Shown here: positions 1 through 14,300 of the stretch, piece by piece
How positions within the stretch are numbered: the first letter of the stretch is position 1
Layout: each line of letters begins with the position of its first letter
NCBI GenBank assembly: GCA_035041965.1
Contig: JAPYMA010000668.1
Coordinates: 124,001-188,000 of the forward strand
DNA from: Anisakis pegreffii
Lineage: Eukaryota > Nematoda > Chromadorea > Rhabditida > Anisakidae
DNA length: 64,000 nt
Direction of reading: 5' to 3'
The notes under the pieces: generated by a model
Database searches by the model: none
Told to the model about the DNA's origin: nothing
The model's input: the letters and a program-made list of their open reading frames with translations, nothing else
Made by a program: the position numbers and the translations under genes

Positions 1-139
1 TAATCCGGCATACTCGAAATTGCTCGTCTACATCAATGGATCAAGACCAGCTCATTTCCAAACGAATTCAAATAACACTCAATTCGATGATCCTTGATCA
101 ACGTTGAGCAACTTGATCAATTACGGCTGGATGTTTCAG

Positions 140-278
140 GTATGAACCATCACAGGATAATTCTGTAGAGCAGATCGAATCCGGTGTTGAAGCGCTCTCG
201 CTTTGTGCACGTGTTTATGAAGAATCCTCGCGAGCCACATCACGAAGTATCAGTCAAGCGGCAACTGCAAGGCAATGA
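140..278 (+). CDS. Possible terminal exon of a gene cut by the left window edge
   Basis: A good acceptor (GATGTTTCAG) precedes 46 codons of open frame (after one base completing a split codon) ending at TGA 276-278; AATAAA follows at 283-288, only a few bases after the stop. The peptide is Glu/Ser/Ala-rich with no cysteine pattern, signal or known motif. Bases 3-104 hold another open stretch ending at a weak GTTGAG donor, but its phase does not fit this exon, so the upstream structure is unresolved. Product not recognised. Confidence 0.3.
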
Positions 279-1443
279 CTCCAATAAAAGTGAAGAAACA
301 GAGCCCTTCAAGAAGATCCTCATGAGAATTTGATTCGACATTCATACAGTGTAATCAATTGCTTATGTCATGTTCTTGTATATGTGACAAATATTATTGT
401 GCATAAGTTACATTCATTGAGATCGTTGTGATTGGATGCGTGAAATGACTCTATTTCGTTTGTGGATCCAGTCAAGTACAAATGAGCTGGTGATGTGAGT
501 TTCGACGGCAATGGGTCTTCTTCCTTAAGATACAAAGTTTTGAATGCAGGTGATCCAGTTATCAGGAGAATAAATAGGGAAAACGGATTTCCCGTCAGTA
601 CGGTTCTGGGTTTTGATCTACAGAAACGACTTGTTCAGTATACTGGATGTTCTCTGCCTATGATTGGTAGATATAGTTGGGAAACAATTCCGATTGTAAA
701 TATTTCGCAGATACTCAATACCTAAAGATGGACTTAAGGATGTTGACTTCACCGAAAAAGTGAACAAGAAACTAGCCGTGAGTCTATCTTCTAAGCCTGC
801 AGTTTTCTCGTGTGCAACTGCAAAACGCACGTTTTTGGAGTTGTCCCGATACTGTTCATATAACACTTGCTCAGCGATGTATTTATTGCTCATAGGTTGA
901 TCTGATTGAAGTAATCCTTGTTCGTTTTGTATCACTTTACTATGCAAATGGCTGTATGCAAATGATGAAATGCATTCAATAAACGGTTATCTCGTGAATG
1001 GATTGTCTTATGATCATATTGTACCGGCAATCTGAAGGGAATGCATTCGAATAATTGCATATTCACGCGATCGGCATATTTTTCGGCAGAAATCTTAGAA
1101 GTGGCTCGTTGGATGCATGGTGTTTGAATATGATGTGAACGCGATCCAGATGCTCCTTCTCAAAGATGTCTGCCTGGTTTTTTTGAGATACGATAAGAAG
1201 CCGAATGATACAGTACAACTGACACATAGAGCAGATAGGCAGTGACGAAACGTCTTTGATATGGTCTTAGCTCACTTCAGTCAGTCAGATAACAAATACT
1301 ATCACATCATTTCAGAATATTCAGTCAACTATTTTTTGAAATTTTGTGATCGTGAACTATTTTCGTTAACTTGATGCTCACTTAATACTCGTTAATACTC
1401 TGTTGTCTTCTCGAGACGAAATTTGACATTTCGAGCGCGTAAA

Positions 1444-4400
1444 ATGGACCGACCGCTCATGCCTAGAAAAAACTGCTCCTTGAAACTTAGGTGAGTGAAT
1501 CTTCGAGTAGTTCAAAGCTGAGAATTGGACTGAAAATCAGTATGACAAGGCCTTTTTTCTGTTGTTGGAAATCGCAGTGCCTCTAATTTCTTGTTTCACT
1601 GGTTGAGCACAATCATTCGCCTCATATGAATTTGACGAAGAACGATCCGCACAACGAAATCAATAGCTAGGTGAAACGTGTGAAGGATTTTTGTTGAATA
1701 CAATGAAACTCATGCAAGGTGTTACATACTTGAATTATTTTTCATTCAATTCACTCAGTCAGCTTTCATTGCACAGGAATTTTTCTCGTTTTGATTGCCT
1801 CATTCGTGTTCGAACGGTATTTTTTATGTTGCTTTGTTTCAGCTCATTTTTGTACGTCATCACAGCTGAAAACGCATGGAACCGTGCTGATCACTAAGGA
1901 ATCAACTCAAGCGTACACCAAATGACTTGATACAATGTCGCCACTCAATAACCCATTGATACAGCTCAGCTAATTGCTAAGCTATCCATTTGATTCGCTG
2001 AACTAATCCAAATCTTTTGTCAATTGCAGATTCGAACACGCAAAGCTTTCTGAAGGAAAAACTTCTGTATGCAACGATTACGTTGGTTTGACGTAATCAT
2101 TGCATCGGTTTGCGATTTCCTTCAAAGACTATCGCTAAAAAAGGTGCTGCAAATCTAGAACTCAGCAAAAAGGTAGAATAATTGTCAAACAGTTGAATTG
2201 CTCGTTCTTTGTTGCATACATTTTTGGAAAACTTTGACAGAGACAAATGAAATTGTGTTCTCCCACCCCAAAAAAAATTCATCATGAAAATTTACAATTT
2301 CAAGCATTTATTTATTAGCTTTCAAATATCGCTCATCCAACGTTATCATTTGTTCCGTTAATAATCACTGCTAGACGACAATTTGATTATGATCGATTGT
2401 GCCCTTTAATGTGATCACTCTGTGTGAAGTTGTCATCTTTATCCAATGGTGTGCTATCAGAAAATCGCTTTTTGAGCTGAACATATTTCTCATGGTTGAT
2501 TGACTGTATCGTGTTTTTTGGCTGGTTCAACTAAGCGATGCAAAAGGTGCATCATTCAAAAGCAAAATGTGAAATTTGAATAATGACTTCAGGAAATGAT
2601 ACAGATTCATTCGGGCAGCAGCAGCAGCCACTCGTTCAGTTGTTGTTGTTAGCCTATTCGCATAGCACCTCAACGTACACACAATTTTTCAAATCGCTAT
2701 GTCAAAAATCTTTTACAAAAAAGCATCGTTCAATCATACTGAGCAGCACCATACACACACACACACACACACTACACCACGAGAACGACGCATCAACCTG
2801 TGTACACATCCGGTGCAGCATAACGCTACCGTTTATATTCTAATTTGCATATTTTTGTCGTAATTTTTGGAATTATCTGATTTGTTGGCTATGATGACCT
2901 GTGGGGCCAAAAAAAAACCTTGTTTTATCAGTGCAATCGTTACGTTACCTTCAATGTTACCATATTCATTCATTGTTTTTTGCTCTGTGAATCCACTCAA
3001 TTTCCGAGAGTGCAAAAACGATTTTCAGTAATGATGTTAGGTTTTGACGTTTGAGCGTTTCTACGCTTCAATTTTTTTCCAAAAATCGCACGGTCGTCTG
3101 AAATGTGTGCATGTGAATCATAAATGATACTGTTCCATGGAACTGACCAGAACTCCGTGATTTTTGCCAAATGGACTCGGCATAAAACACGAATTCTATG
3201 AACTAGGGAACTTTCCAGGTTGTTTCCTCTCACAATTTTACAATTGTTCACGTCGTATGGTAGGTCTCCCAGGTTATGGTAGGTCGTTATGGGGTAGTTT
3301 ATCATACGATAACCGAACATTACTGCATTGATCAAATAAATAGAATTTCCTCGAATGCATTTCAAAGATTCAGAGAACTGTAACAAATAAGACGAACGCA
3401 TTCAAAACTAGCAAACAATCTCAAACAGCGTTTTCAGTATTTCAAATTTTGTAGTGATTTCCCAACAAAAGTGTGCAGTGAGTTCATTTAATTGCTACAA
3501 TTATCATCTATGCTTTATCTCTAATTAGTTCAATAAGTTTTTTTTTTAATAAGTTAAATTTCTGTGAATCTTTGCTGGATTTACGTTTTAAGTTTTTTCA
3601 ATGCAGACGGATGTCGTATATGTTCTCATCTTTTTATTCATCTCAAGAGTAAACATCAACTAGGAGCACTCACTTACGCACTCAATGCTGCTGAATAATG
3701 CTCAAGAATCATTAGAGATTAGGAGATGAGCAGCGATGACGTCGCATCAGCGTCATCACATCCGAAGTTGGTGTTACGTCATGTTGTGCGTTCATCCGTC
3801 TATTCAACGTTGTGCCGTATGCTTGCCTGCCAGCCAACTTAATGAAGTCACGAGAGACTAATTTTCCTAGAAGGCAATGATCTAAACCCACTGAGTTGCT
3901 GCTTATCGTCAGCTGCATGTTACATGATTTTCTGCAAAACATAAGCGTACATTGTTGCCTTTTCGAGCGAATGACAACAATTGCAAGGTCTGCCCAACAG
4001 TTCAACAAGATCTATTACTTTGCTCGAAAATGGCATCATTAGTTGATTCCATTTCATCGCATAGGCGGTTTTGATCCATCAGTCAAAAACAGTAGCGTTC
4101 TGGTGATCGCTACGATGTTCTAAAATTCATCCTAATGCATATTGCCGGTACAGTCATAAATATGGTCTAAAATCTGTCTTCAAGGGAATTGATTTGTCAT
4201 ATTCGGACGGATAGTCATGAAAGCACAGTCGTTTGGTCATGAAGTGTGAACATTGCACAGTATCAAATCATATTCCTTAGTTTTTGCTGACTTTTCCGCT
4301 CACAGTTCGTATTCGGTGGTCAGTCATTTCGCCATGAATCTTTTCATGTGACTTATCCAAATCTGATTATTTACACTATGTAGATGTGCTGAGAATGGGA

Positions 4401-7400
4401 GAAAGAGTCATCCAAAAGCATTCACTATGACCAAAACCGCAAGTGATACAGAAGAATCAACAACAGTGTAATTTTCCTGTTGACCAACCTTGTTCCCTTT
4501 TCCCTGTGTTGGAATTCGGAAAATTTTTAAAAATGAAAAATTTCTCAACGTTGAACAAAGACAATGGCCAAGTAGATAATGCCATGGCATCATGATATAT
4601 CAGCAACAACTTGCAAATGTTTCTGAATGATTACTGATGCGAGCTATCATCGGGTGGTTCTCAATGATACAACGAAATATTCCCAGCAGTTACGTTCACG
4701 CGAAATCACGCTTCTCACTTCACTGCAGACTAATCGGGTTGTGTAGTGTGAATGGTCTAGATGACAGCCATCGAAAATTATCTATTACTTCCTCGAAGTC
4801 CAAATATAGTATCTCAAAAAGTAGTTCTTCATCAGGAACCACAATTGCTTGCCGTCTCTCTTAACTATTCAATTATCCTCTTTCCATTCGTGACTCAATA
4901 GATCATTTTGACTCACTCACTGGCTCACATACAACAAATGAATTGATGAATGTCTGAGTTGCTGACGAAAGTGCACACCATCGTACTCTTGCTTTTATCC
5001 TTCTGATTCTGCCGAATGGAGCCTCTCTAGCCAAAAGAAAAATTCCGAGCTTACAAGAACTTCATACTTTTCACCTCTGCAAAATCTATCAAGGCAAATA
5101 TTAACTATGAATTGATAAGAATATTAGCTAATAATATAATCTTAGTATTAATTAATAATCTAATAACAAAAGCAAGAATGCATCAATTCAATCGAATCAA
5201 TGAATTGATCTGCGATGATCGGTCATATAGACTCATATCGATATTCGTCGAACATGTTTAAACGAACTAATTTCGGTTCGTTCTCATTTCCATCGAGTTT
5301 CATGAAAATTTTTCGGCAAGCCTAAGCCATCGGGAAAGATGATAATTTATTGAATTAATCATGAGCAATGTGCACGTGAATGTGGCCACGTCATCTGAGC
5401 GTCCACCTATCACTTCCATGGCAAACCAAAACTGATTGAATTTTTTAGGTGCTTTTTTGTGTCGATGACAACATGAGGGAGTAGCTTTAATGGATTTATT
5501 AAGAGATGTGGGTGATGTCAACCCGACTAATGACATTGACGAGCTGAATGTGAGCATCACAAGAAACTGACAGATTCGGCTCAACTAGAAACTCGAAGCA
5601 AAAAGAACATCAATGTGTTTCGACTGAGATCTTGAATCGAATATGTGCATTTCGCATATAATTAGTTCAAGTGACAACAAGATCGTGTTAATTCAGCCGA
5701 CGAACAGCTGATTATGAAGTTGGAGTGACGGTCTTGTCGTGGCCGAATAAATGCTAGTTTGAGATGATCGCGTTCAAGCTTACTCCATAGTTATATTCTC
5801 TAAATCCACTCGAGCGTGTCATATAAGAGATGTTCATTCGATGGTTCATTGAAATTCGTTGAAATTTTTCAAAACATTCAAACTCAAACACATTGTTAGT
5901 TTAGATAGCGGTTTATGGTATGTTGTGGACAAGAGAGCTGTGTGAGCTGAACAGTTATTAATCGTTCATTATCATCAGTCGAATAATTTTACCTGAGCTG
6001 ATGCTGTTGAATCAATGAGCTGCACGAACAACATGGAACAAAAACCATTTGATCAAGCAAGCACCTATTACTCGCACTCAATCAAGTGCGCAATATCGTT
6101 AACAAGAGTGACTATTTCAAAAGTTGAATTGATGCAAAAGTTTGATAGTGATTCGTCGTGTTAAGCATCTAATAGGCTATTGAACACAAAATCAGTCCAT
6201 TTTTCGCCATTTTCGTCAATCAGCATTAATGATTCATTATTGCGTGCGATGTTGAAGATATTTACGTGATGAAACAAACGCTTGATGATGATCTCGGTGA
6301 TGTTTCGTCATCTCATTGGTTTACTTCTTGCTATCGAAAATGCCATAAATTCAGCCAGATATCGCTAGATTGCCTAATATTAAATCTATTCTTATGAGAC
6401 ATTTTTCCACATGCTTACGTTGTATTTACTCATTTAGGGAATCCTTTCGTTCACAGATAGCACTTTGTATGGCAATAACGAGGAGAGCGATTCTTGAATT
6501 CTCAAGGAGAATAGTGATGCAAGCGAATGAGTGAATCGAATAGATAGTTCCCATCAGTGCATCTCTGGAGATTTCTGATGCTGCTCCTGTAACAGCATTC
6601 ATTCATATGCTCCATTCTCACAAATAACGATTGCATATTAACAAAGTGAAGAAATTTAAGTGAATGCTCTGGCACTGTTGCAGCTATAAAACTGAATGCT
6701 GAATGCTCTTTACTACTTGCTTGATCCATCCCCGGGGAAGCAGGTCAAGCAGCAAGTAGTGAATACACTCACGAACGTGGTCGTGAACACAATATGGCGA
6801 ATGCGATACGGCCCATAAAATTGCGATCAACATGCAAACTGAAATTCAGTCGAAACAGACCATGCCGTAAAACTATTCTCAACTAAAACAACAATTTCCT
6901 TTTAGACGATCGAAAAACGAAACAGCAAGAAAGTCAAACAAAAATGCGAATGAAACGTACATTTCAAACTTTTTTTTGCCAATTAATTTTAAATTTCTGG
7001 TTCATTCATTTGCTTATTGGAGCGCGTTAACTGCTCTCCTCATATAATATTTTGTATGTGAAGCTGCTGCTGCTGCTGCTGCTGCTATGCTGTAACCATA
7101 TCCATACGCATATTCCTATCCATATACATATCCACATCCATCTAGTCACAAACTATTACTTATACGTGGTCAGCCGACAACGCTACACGAAATGATGACG
7201 TAACAACAATGAGAGTGTGCATATGTATCAAAGAGCTAATTCTTCGTATTTTGCCGTTGATGTGTTCGTCATTCGCAGAAGTCAGCCCAACATTCAGATA
7301 CTATCGACACTCGAGCGCTATATAAGGAGTGCTCTAGACAAGTCATAAGGCATGAGACGACTCTGTTGTCGTTGTTATGATTGCAGAGCTCTTGCTTGAA

Positions 7401-9918
7401 CTCTTGGTCATTATCGCACTCAATGCTGCGATTCCACGCTCTCTATCATTTGTTTCATTGCACTTCATCAGATGTTTTGATTGCCATACTGTTGGTAGGT
7501 GATTATTGGCGACGATACATCAATAGAATTGCTCGTATCAGTCTAAGTTTTATGCATAGCGCATGTGACTCAGTGGTGTTTAGGCCTGAAGCAATTATTG
7601 CCGTCTGAGATCAGCTGAACTCATGTAATGATCCAGTGCTAGCCAACGAGTGTTTATCATTCCCTTGATAGTGCAGGTTTACTCGTGGCAAAAATCCGCA
7701 CCACTGTTGTGGTTACACGCTTGAAGCACATGAACAGTGACTTTCCTCGTTAATGCTTCATTGAAGATTGTCTAAAGTGCGATTCAGTGAACGGCAGCGA
7801 GTGAGCACAGCGAACAGAAGACGCATTCGATTTTCAAAGAATAAAATTTTGATTATTTATTGCCTTTCTATTTTTGATCGAGATGTAGCTATTGAGTGAT
7901 CTGTTGTTTGGTGAATTCTGAAACCAGGCAATTGGATTGCTGTAAACTAGCGACAATTCTGGTTCACGTTCATCGCCTGCGGAGCAGGCAAGCAAGCGAG
8001 CAGCTTCAGATTATCGTTATCAGCGCGCTCGTTGATTCGCTACCCATTTGGTCATTTATCGAGCTTCAAACTGACTGCAATGGGCATTATGACTCAAAAT
8101 ATTTAATGAACAATCACTGAGCGCATCTCATTTATTCTAGGTTTTCAGGCCATCATACCTCGATGATACTGATTTTTGCAGATGCACACCAATTACTTTG
8201 ACAGTCTATGATGCCCTATATGCAAGTAATAATACGTTGCAAAGCCATTATCGTTTTACGGGTAGATTTTCGGACTGTTTGAAGATACACCTGGATACAT
8301 TCGTCGCATTTCATAAGCCATACAGTTTCATCTGAAACGATCATTTCAAGTGTCCAGAATGAATGTGTTGCTGCTCGATATGTCACTATCTGTTCATAAC
8401 AACGTTTTCTATTAATCCTCTACCCAACATTTTATCAAGTTATACCTGTCAGTCTCGGTTGTGATGCTTTATCCTGTATTGATCCGTTATCTATCTGTGA
8501 CCATTGCAAATCCTATACCTTTTATGTGGTTATAAATACAGTTGAATTTGAACATACAGCGTGAAAGCTCCTTGACGCTTTTGTTAGTACTATTAGTCTG
8601 GATTCTTGAGAACAAATCTTATCTTAATTTCGTGAAATTGAGCCACACTGTTTGCAGCCTCGCAATTCTACGGCAATTTCACTGCGGAATTTTGAATGTT
8701 ACATAAGCCTCAACGAAATCCATATCAACTAGTTCATTCAGGATTCTCGGATCTCCAACTGTGGCTGGGTAAGAACGCAAAATTGTTCTTATTACATCAC
8801 ACTGCGCAGTCAAGAACAACGATAATAAATGTTACAGAGCAAATGCGGGCGATTAAGCCTAGAAACTTACCATCGAATTCATCTGTATTTTTAAAAAAAA
8901 GTGCTGTATTGGTTTGGATTGAATTAGCACTTTGGTATGGCATAATTTGTAATTGCTGCAAAAAAATGCAACATATTAGTTTCGGTCTTCAGAAACAACA
9001 AAATCATCTCATTCAGCCAAATTAATAAACATGAAAAACAATGGAAAGCCTGAATGATAAAAGAAAGTTTGGGCTCTGCATGTACTAACGTTTCAATGGG
9101 TTCTTCTGAATGACGAAGAGGAATCTATTAATGCATGACCGAAAACTAATGTATGAATGGCTGGAATGGTTTCTAAAGAATTTACCTCCTCTGCTCAAGG
9201 AATTCTCTCTTTGTGCGTGTTCACATTCCAGTATTGAGACTTTTTTAAAGGTGAATACAGTGACTAATTCCAAAGAATTTTCAACGGTGAACATTGATCG
9301 AATGAGCACAAAACAATGACTCTAATGGGAAATACTTTGAAAATCAAATACATTTGAGGTAAAATTGCTTAATGAATGGTAGAAAGAGCTGAATGTGTTA
9401 CGATACATTGGCGTAGTGGTGTTGAACCACAAACAATTTCTGAATGTCATAACATTTTAAAGTATGCATATTTCATAACGACATTTCACAATAACATCTT
9501 CAGATCATCGTTAACGAATCATAATCGAGATCAATTGAAATTAGCGTTTGTTAGCAAAGCTGGCTGTGTAAATGTCAAATCGCATGAAAATTTCTTGAAT
9601 TGTTCAACGTTAAACGGCCTACTGGAAGCAGCTGGAGTGATGAAATCAGCCAGAGCTCGCACTGATGTGTATCGTTTGAATTTGAAATCATCGTAAGATG
9701 CTCGGATGTTTCCTATAAATGTTGCCCAAATTACACTGAAGCAGCTCATTTGATTCAATGATCTTTCGTTGATGTTTCCAAAATACAGTTGCAGCCCACT
9801 CCAATCGTAATAGAGCATGCGTTCTTTGTGTACCCAAAATATTATTAGTAATGACTCATTAGCATCGCGATCATATGCGAATAATTTCAGCCCCGTTATG
9901 ATATGGTTGAAGCTATGA
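1444..9918 (+). CDS. Speculative six-exon gene, product unknown
   Basis: A chain of short open stretches with consistent phases: 1444-1490 (ATG start, donor GTGAGT), 2030-2093, 8182-8261 (acceptor TTTTTGCAG), 8742-8768 (acceptor TTCATTCAG, donor GTAAGA), 9383-9692 (103 codons open, donor GTAAGA), 9891-9918 (acceptor AATTTCAG, TGA stop). About 200 residues, no recognised domain. The introns leave so much freedom that the chain may be assembled from chance signals; the largest exon is also overlapped by a 130-codon open frame on the other strand. Exon 9891 can instead be read in phase 0 to a GTAAGA donor at 9927. Confidence 0.18.
7063..7086 (+). repeat. (GCT)8 microsatellite
   Basis: Eight perfect GCT units in non-coding sequence upstream of the NR4A gene. 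Confidence 0.95.
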
Positions 9919-11309
9919 TGCAACAGGTAAGAAACCGTGATATCGATAGCCTGGATGGGATAAAGCCAGCTTTCAACCGCATCACTTGATTACTCAAACA
10001 ATTTTTGAGCAAAAATTTGCAGTTTTCGTCGCCGCCAAAAAAAGCTTCTTATTAGCAAGTCGTTACCGATCGCTCAACCATAATAATCCACTTTTGTACG
10101 ATAATATCTAGATCTTATCGTGAGTAACTGCATCTAAATGTTGCGAGAAGTTTCATTCGTCTAAACTTTTTGTTCGATGATTGTGTTTTTTTTGGATTGT
10201 TCCACTTGAGACTCACGCAATTCAACTAAATTCAGCGTGACATATTCTTGCTGCTAAGTATTCGCCTCAGTGCACTCATCGGTGTTGTCGTCATTTTGAC
10301 TTTTTTCGCCTTTTTAGCTCATCTCAAAGATACGTCATAAACACGCAATTGTAGGCGTTCGTCAATGCATGCATGCATTAAGGAAGCCTTGTCATATAAA
10401 AAAAAAACAACGAATCATTGATGAATTTTGCATCAAATTACGAAGTCATATGGCGAAGGTGGAGTCTATCAGTAGTAACACTGGCCATAATAAGCCAACA
10501 TCAGGCATGTTTCTGCTCAATGCATGAAAGCTAATCATTTCCTAATGGGCATGACCAGCAGCTTCTCTTGAAGATTTAGTTATTTTTGTCTTACTACAAT
10601 GTTAACGTCGTAGTCGCTTCGTCAATTGGCTGAGGATTGACTGTAGTTGCTCTAACTGAGACGATGCCACTCGATGATGAAGCCCGTATGATCTATGTTT
10701 TGATCTCAGTGAAGCAAAAAAAAGAAGTAATCCTCAGCTGCTGATACGAATGGTCCACTCGGTGCCCGGATATTTCGCTCGGTTTATCGCATTTCATTCA
10801 GTCGTTTGATTTCAATGAAAACTCTTTGCATATTCTATTTTAGCATGCTCATTTCAGTCTCGTTATCACTAATGACTTGCGCAAACCAGCAAACAAATGC
10901 GTTCAATAAATGTTTTGGATTGTGCTTATTGTTAATGAACTTAGTTAAATAAGAAAAAAAACCGAACTATCGAGGACAATATCAGAAAACTGTTCTAAGC
11001 GTATCACTAACTACATTATGAAGCATATTCTATCACATGACAACTCCCCGAATCACAAAAAAAAAGTCTCCTGTGAGCTTAAAAAACATCAGTTTTCAGT
11101 AAGCTTGCTTCTTGTTGAACAGGTCAATTATTCGCTCGCATAGGCTCCAATTTTTTTTTGCTTGTCGTTGATTTTTCAAGATTCGTCTGATTCAGTACTG
11201 CTGTTGTTGTTCAATGGTTATTTCGTTTCACTCAGTCAATCGAGCATCAAACGCATTTCAGAGTATCACCAGCTAGACTGTAAATTGTGCAGAAATCGTC
11301 ATTTCACCG

Positions 11310-11387
11310 ATGCTGCTAGACGAGTGTGTTGATCGTTACCGTCCACTGCCCGACTATCTCAATTATTCGAACGTGACTCAATCTGAG
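11310..11387 (+). CDS. nhr-6: Candidate alternative first coding exon of the NR4A gene
   Basis: ATG at 11310 opens a 26-codon frame ([20 protein letters not shown]...) ending in phase 0 at a GTACGA donor. It would join in frame to an acceptor (ATTTCAAG) before 12749, adding eight residues ahead of the ATG at 12773. The joined sequence reads as an acidic, Ser/Tyr-containing activation region, as expected at an NR4A N-terminus. A typical acceptor (GCATTTCAG) about 50 bases upstream could serve SL trans-splicing or a 5' UTR exon. No homology was used here; only splice signals and frame support it. Confidence 0.4.
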
Positions 11388-14300
11388 GTACGAGAAACAT
11401 TTTTGCGCTTGAAAGCTGAGAACTCTTTGTTGGTCTGTATGATGAAGAAAGAGTTCTCAGGTTTTGCACTACCATAAAGCCAACCATTGCAGATAGTTGC
11501 ATCAAATGGAGTTGATGAGTGTATATTCGGCATTCGCGGGTAGTTGCTATCAATCCTGATCGTCCTGCGATTGAGCTCCAATCGAAATCTATCAGCCATA
11601 TCATGAAGAAAGTGTTCCTCCCCTAAAAATTGTCACTGGAAGAGTTTCCATCCAATTGAAAGAAAGCAAAACAAAGTTAAGCATTATGAATGATTTAAGC
11701 GTTAGTCTTCCTACCTGAATCACTCGTCTCAGCAAGGATGAGCGCTCAGATCTAGTGAAAATCCACTCATTCTGATCGTTATTTTGTCAGTTCCGTTTTA
11801 GAATGAATGGAATGACCAGCATTTTACTGCGTGATCAGAAAAAATTGCTACAGAGTGGTCGAGAAGCGAGAACGTCTGGTGTGACCGACAGGACGGCTTC
11901 GACTGTTTCAAGCGATCACTACCTGAACTTGAGGCATTTTTTCGATCGTTTGGACAGATTATCCGGTAGACGTGAAGCGTTTACGACATCATCAAGGCTT
12001 CAATCTATCGATATCATCGATTTGGCAAATTCAAATTCAACAAGAACTCGTACAAGCCCAGTCACGATCCACCACTTAGCAACAGAAGGTGGCCACCATT
12101 CGTCGGTAAGCGAAAACAGTGCTCCAATAATGCGATTATAATGCTAGCCATGATGGTGAGAACATCACAAAGACCAATTTGATCGCTATTTTGTTAGTTC
12201 TGATACCATAACAAGAATACCATAACAAGAATTTCACCTGCAATCAAATGTTTAAGCATGCATCAAAATTGTCGCTTCAAATTCTGGTGGGCTTTAATGA
12301 TACAATATTATCACTTGCTCTGATAGTTAATGAATTGAGAACCTCGTTTCCGGAAGGGGTTTCGTTGGAGCATTGCGATAGCTGCGTTTCATCGCAGAAC
12401 TAGTACTCGATAGCCAATTTCAGAGTTGATTTTTCATTTGATATTCAAGAGTTGAAACGTTGTACAATTCATAAATGCTTCAATAGAGCTACGTCAACAG
12501 ATGCTTTTTATCATTGCCATGCATTCAGTTGAATTCCATTTTTATCTGTCTGGCGATTGTGTTATACACTGAAGTGACAGACCATGTAATCAGAACGTTT
12601 CTTTGTTGATATTATGGAACTCATTGTCGATCATAATAAATTGGACTCATTCATGCCTGATACCTTGATAAGCTGTTCAAGCAGTCATTCGCTGTTGAGG
12701 TGTTCTTGAATTGCGCACAATTAGCATGCTGATTTAGCTCATTTCAAGGAAGCGCTTCTATTTCCTGATCAAATGGAATTTTCTATGGACGACATCTTCG
12801 AATCAATGCCAACAACATCATCCTCCGAAGGTATAGTTAAGGCTATTATCAGTTCTATCAAAACCTCTGCTGGCTACTGAAACATCTTACCGCATCTGTT
12901 TTTTTTTCATTTGTTTATCGGTCAGCCACCAGAACGCATTCACTCATCAAGCATGAGAATTTTTCCTTGCCGAAAATAGCTCGAATACGGAACCATTTTT
13001 TGAGAATGGGTCCTAGCATCACCTAAAGAAGCATTTATTCCATCATTTAGCCCACATATTCAATGAACTATCAACTTTTGAAAACAACGACGATATAGTG
13101 AGTAAAGATAAAGCATATCTCAAATGAATTGGACTGCTGTATACCAGTCATTGTTCACGTTGTTGATGTTGACGGTAGCAAGAGCAACACGATGATTCGT
13201 GGCTATCAAATTTCATTTCACTTCAATAGATACAATTAGGTGATTCGTTCGCTAGACCACAGTACTGATATTCATTCATTCATCCGAATCCTTCACTGCA
13301 CTCAGTATTGTTCCTCAACAATACTCTTCTCAGCAACGATGACATTTGAAACAATTAAATTCTCATTAATTATTCAAAAGTTCCTCGTTTTTACCATTGC
13401 AGTCCGACGATTCCTCCCTTTGTTCGTGAATTCGTTGTGCTCATCAGCCATCGTATTCACTGCAAATCCAAAATTCATTATTATTCATCATGATAGAATC
13501 GCGCTTCCGTGTTCTTCTCATAGCTCATTTCCCGAATGATATTTGCAGCGGTAAGAGCTGCTATCTGGCACAAAATTAATCTTCTGACCTCTAATTAAAT
13601 GTGCGTCTGAAATACTTCCGAAAACCTTTTGATTCATTCGAATCAAACACGTCTTAATTGATGATTTTCACCGAAAAAATTCTGCAGCTTTATTGATGAC
13701 ATTTGACTCATTCAATAGCAAAATTTATTGAGAAAAGTGTTTCGAAATGAGTTGTACGTATTTCGTAGCAATGAAAGACTAAACAACGAATTGAATCAAG
13801 TACATTCTAGGGTATTTGTTTTATCACTGTTCGTGCAATTCACTTGTGTTTAGCGTTCAAACATTTTGAATCCATTCATTTCATTCTCATACTTTGATGT
13901 TTGCATTTGTGTGTCCATTCGAATGACGTTAATAATATGTACTTTCGAAGCATAGCATAGGATTTTTTTTTTGCACGTTCACATTGAAATATTGGAATGG
14001 AAAACGCCATCGAGTACAATTTGCATAAACTTTTTTTTGCGATTCTTTTTCTCTCGATCTCACTTTGAAGCGCTCACACAATGCTGTGCACAATTACCAG
14101 AGTTTGGTTGGCCACCGTAGTTTTTGGACCGTATTGAAAACATCTAGTAGCTATTTTGGTCGATAGCCACCCACCTACCCACCCATCCACCCACCCATCC
14201 ACCTACCTCATTTCTGCTCTTTTCTAGCTGACAAGCAGCAAAAAATACTCGATCTGAGCTCACCTGTGTATACGGTAGGCGAATAGATCAGATGACCAGA

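Larger units (their letters stand above)
279..11300. other. 11-kb stretch without a supported gene
   Basis: Apart from the speculative exon chain noted separately, I see no reading frame with family features, no tRNA-like or snRNA-like sequence and no transposase. Simple repeats occur at 2754-2770 (CA) and 7063-7086 (GCT). The stretch may be intergenic or contain distal 5' introns and regulatory sequence of the NR4A gene, whose neighbours in worms are often widely spaced. Confidence 0.5.

Noticed and set aside
9531..9923. 130-codon minus-strand frame
   Set aside because: One frame of this length is expected by chance in 64 kb at this base composition; no motif, and it overlaps a plus-strand candidate exon.
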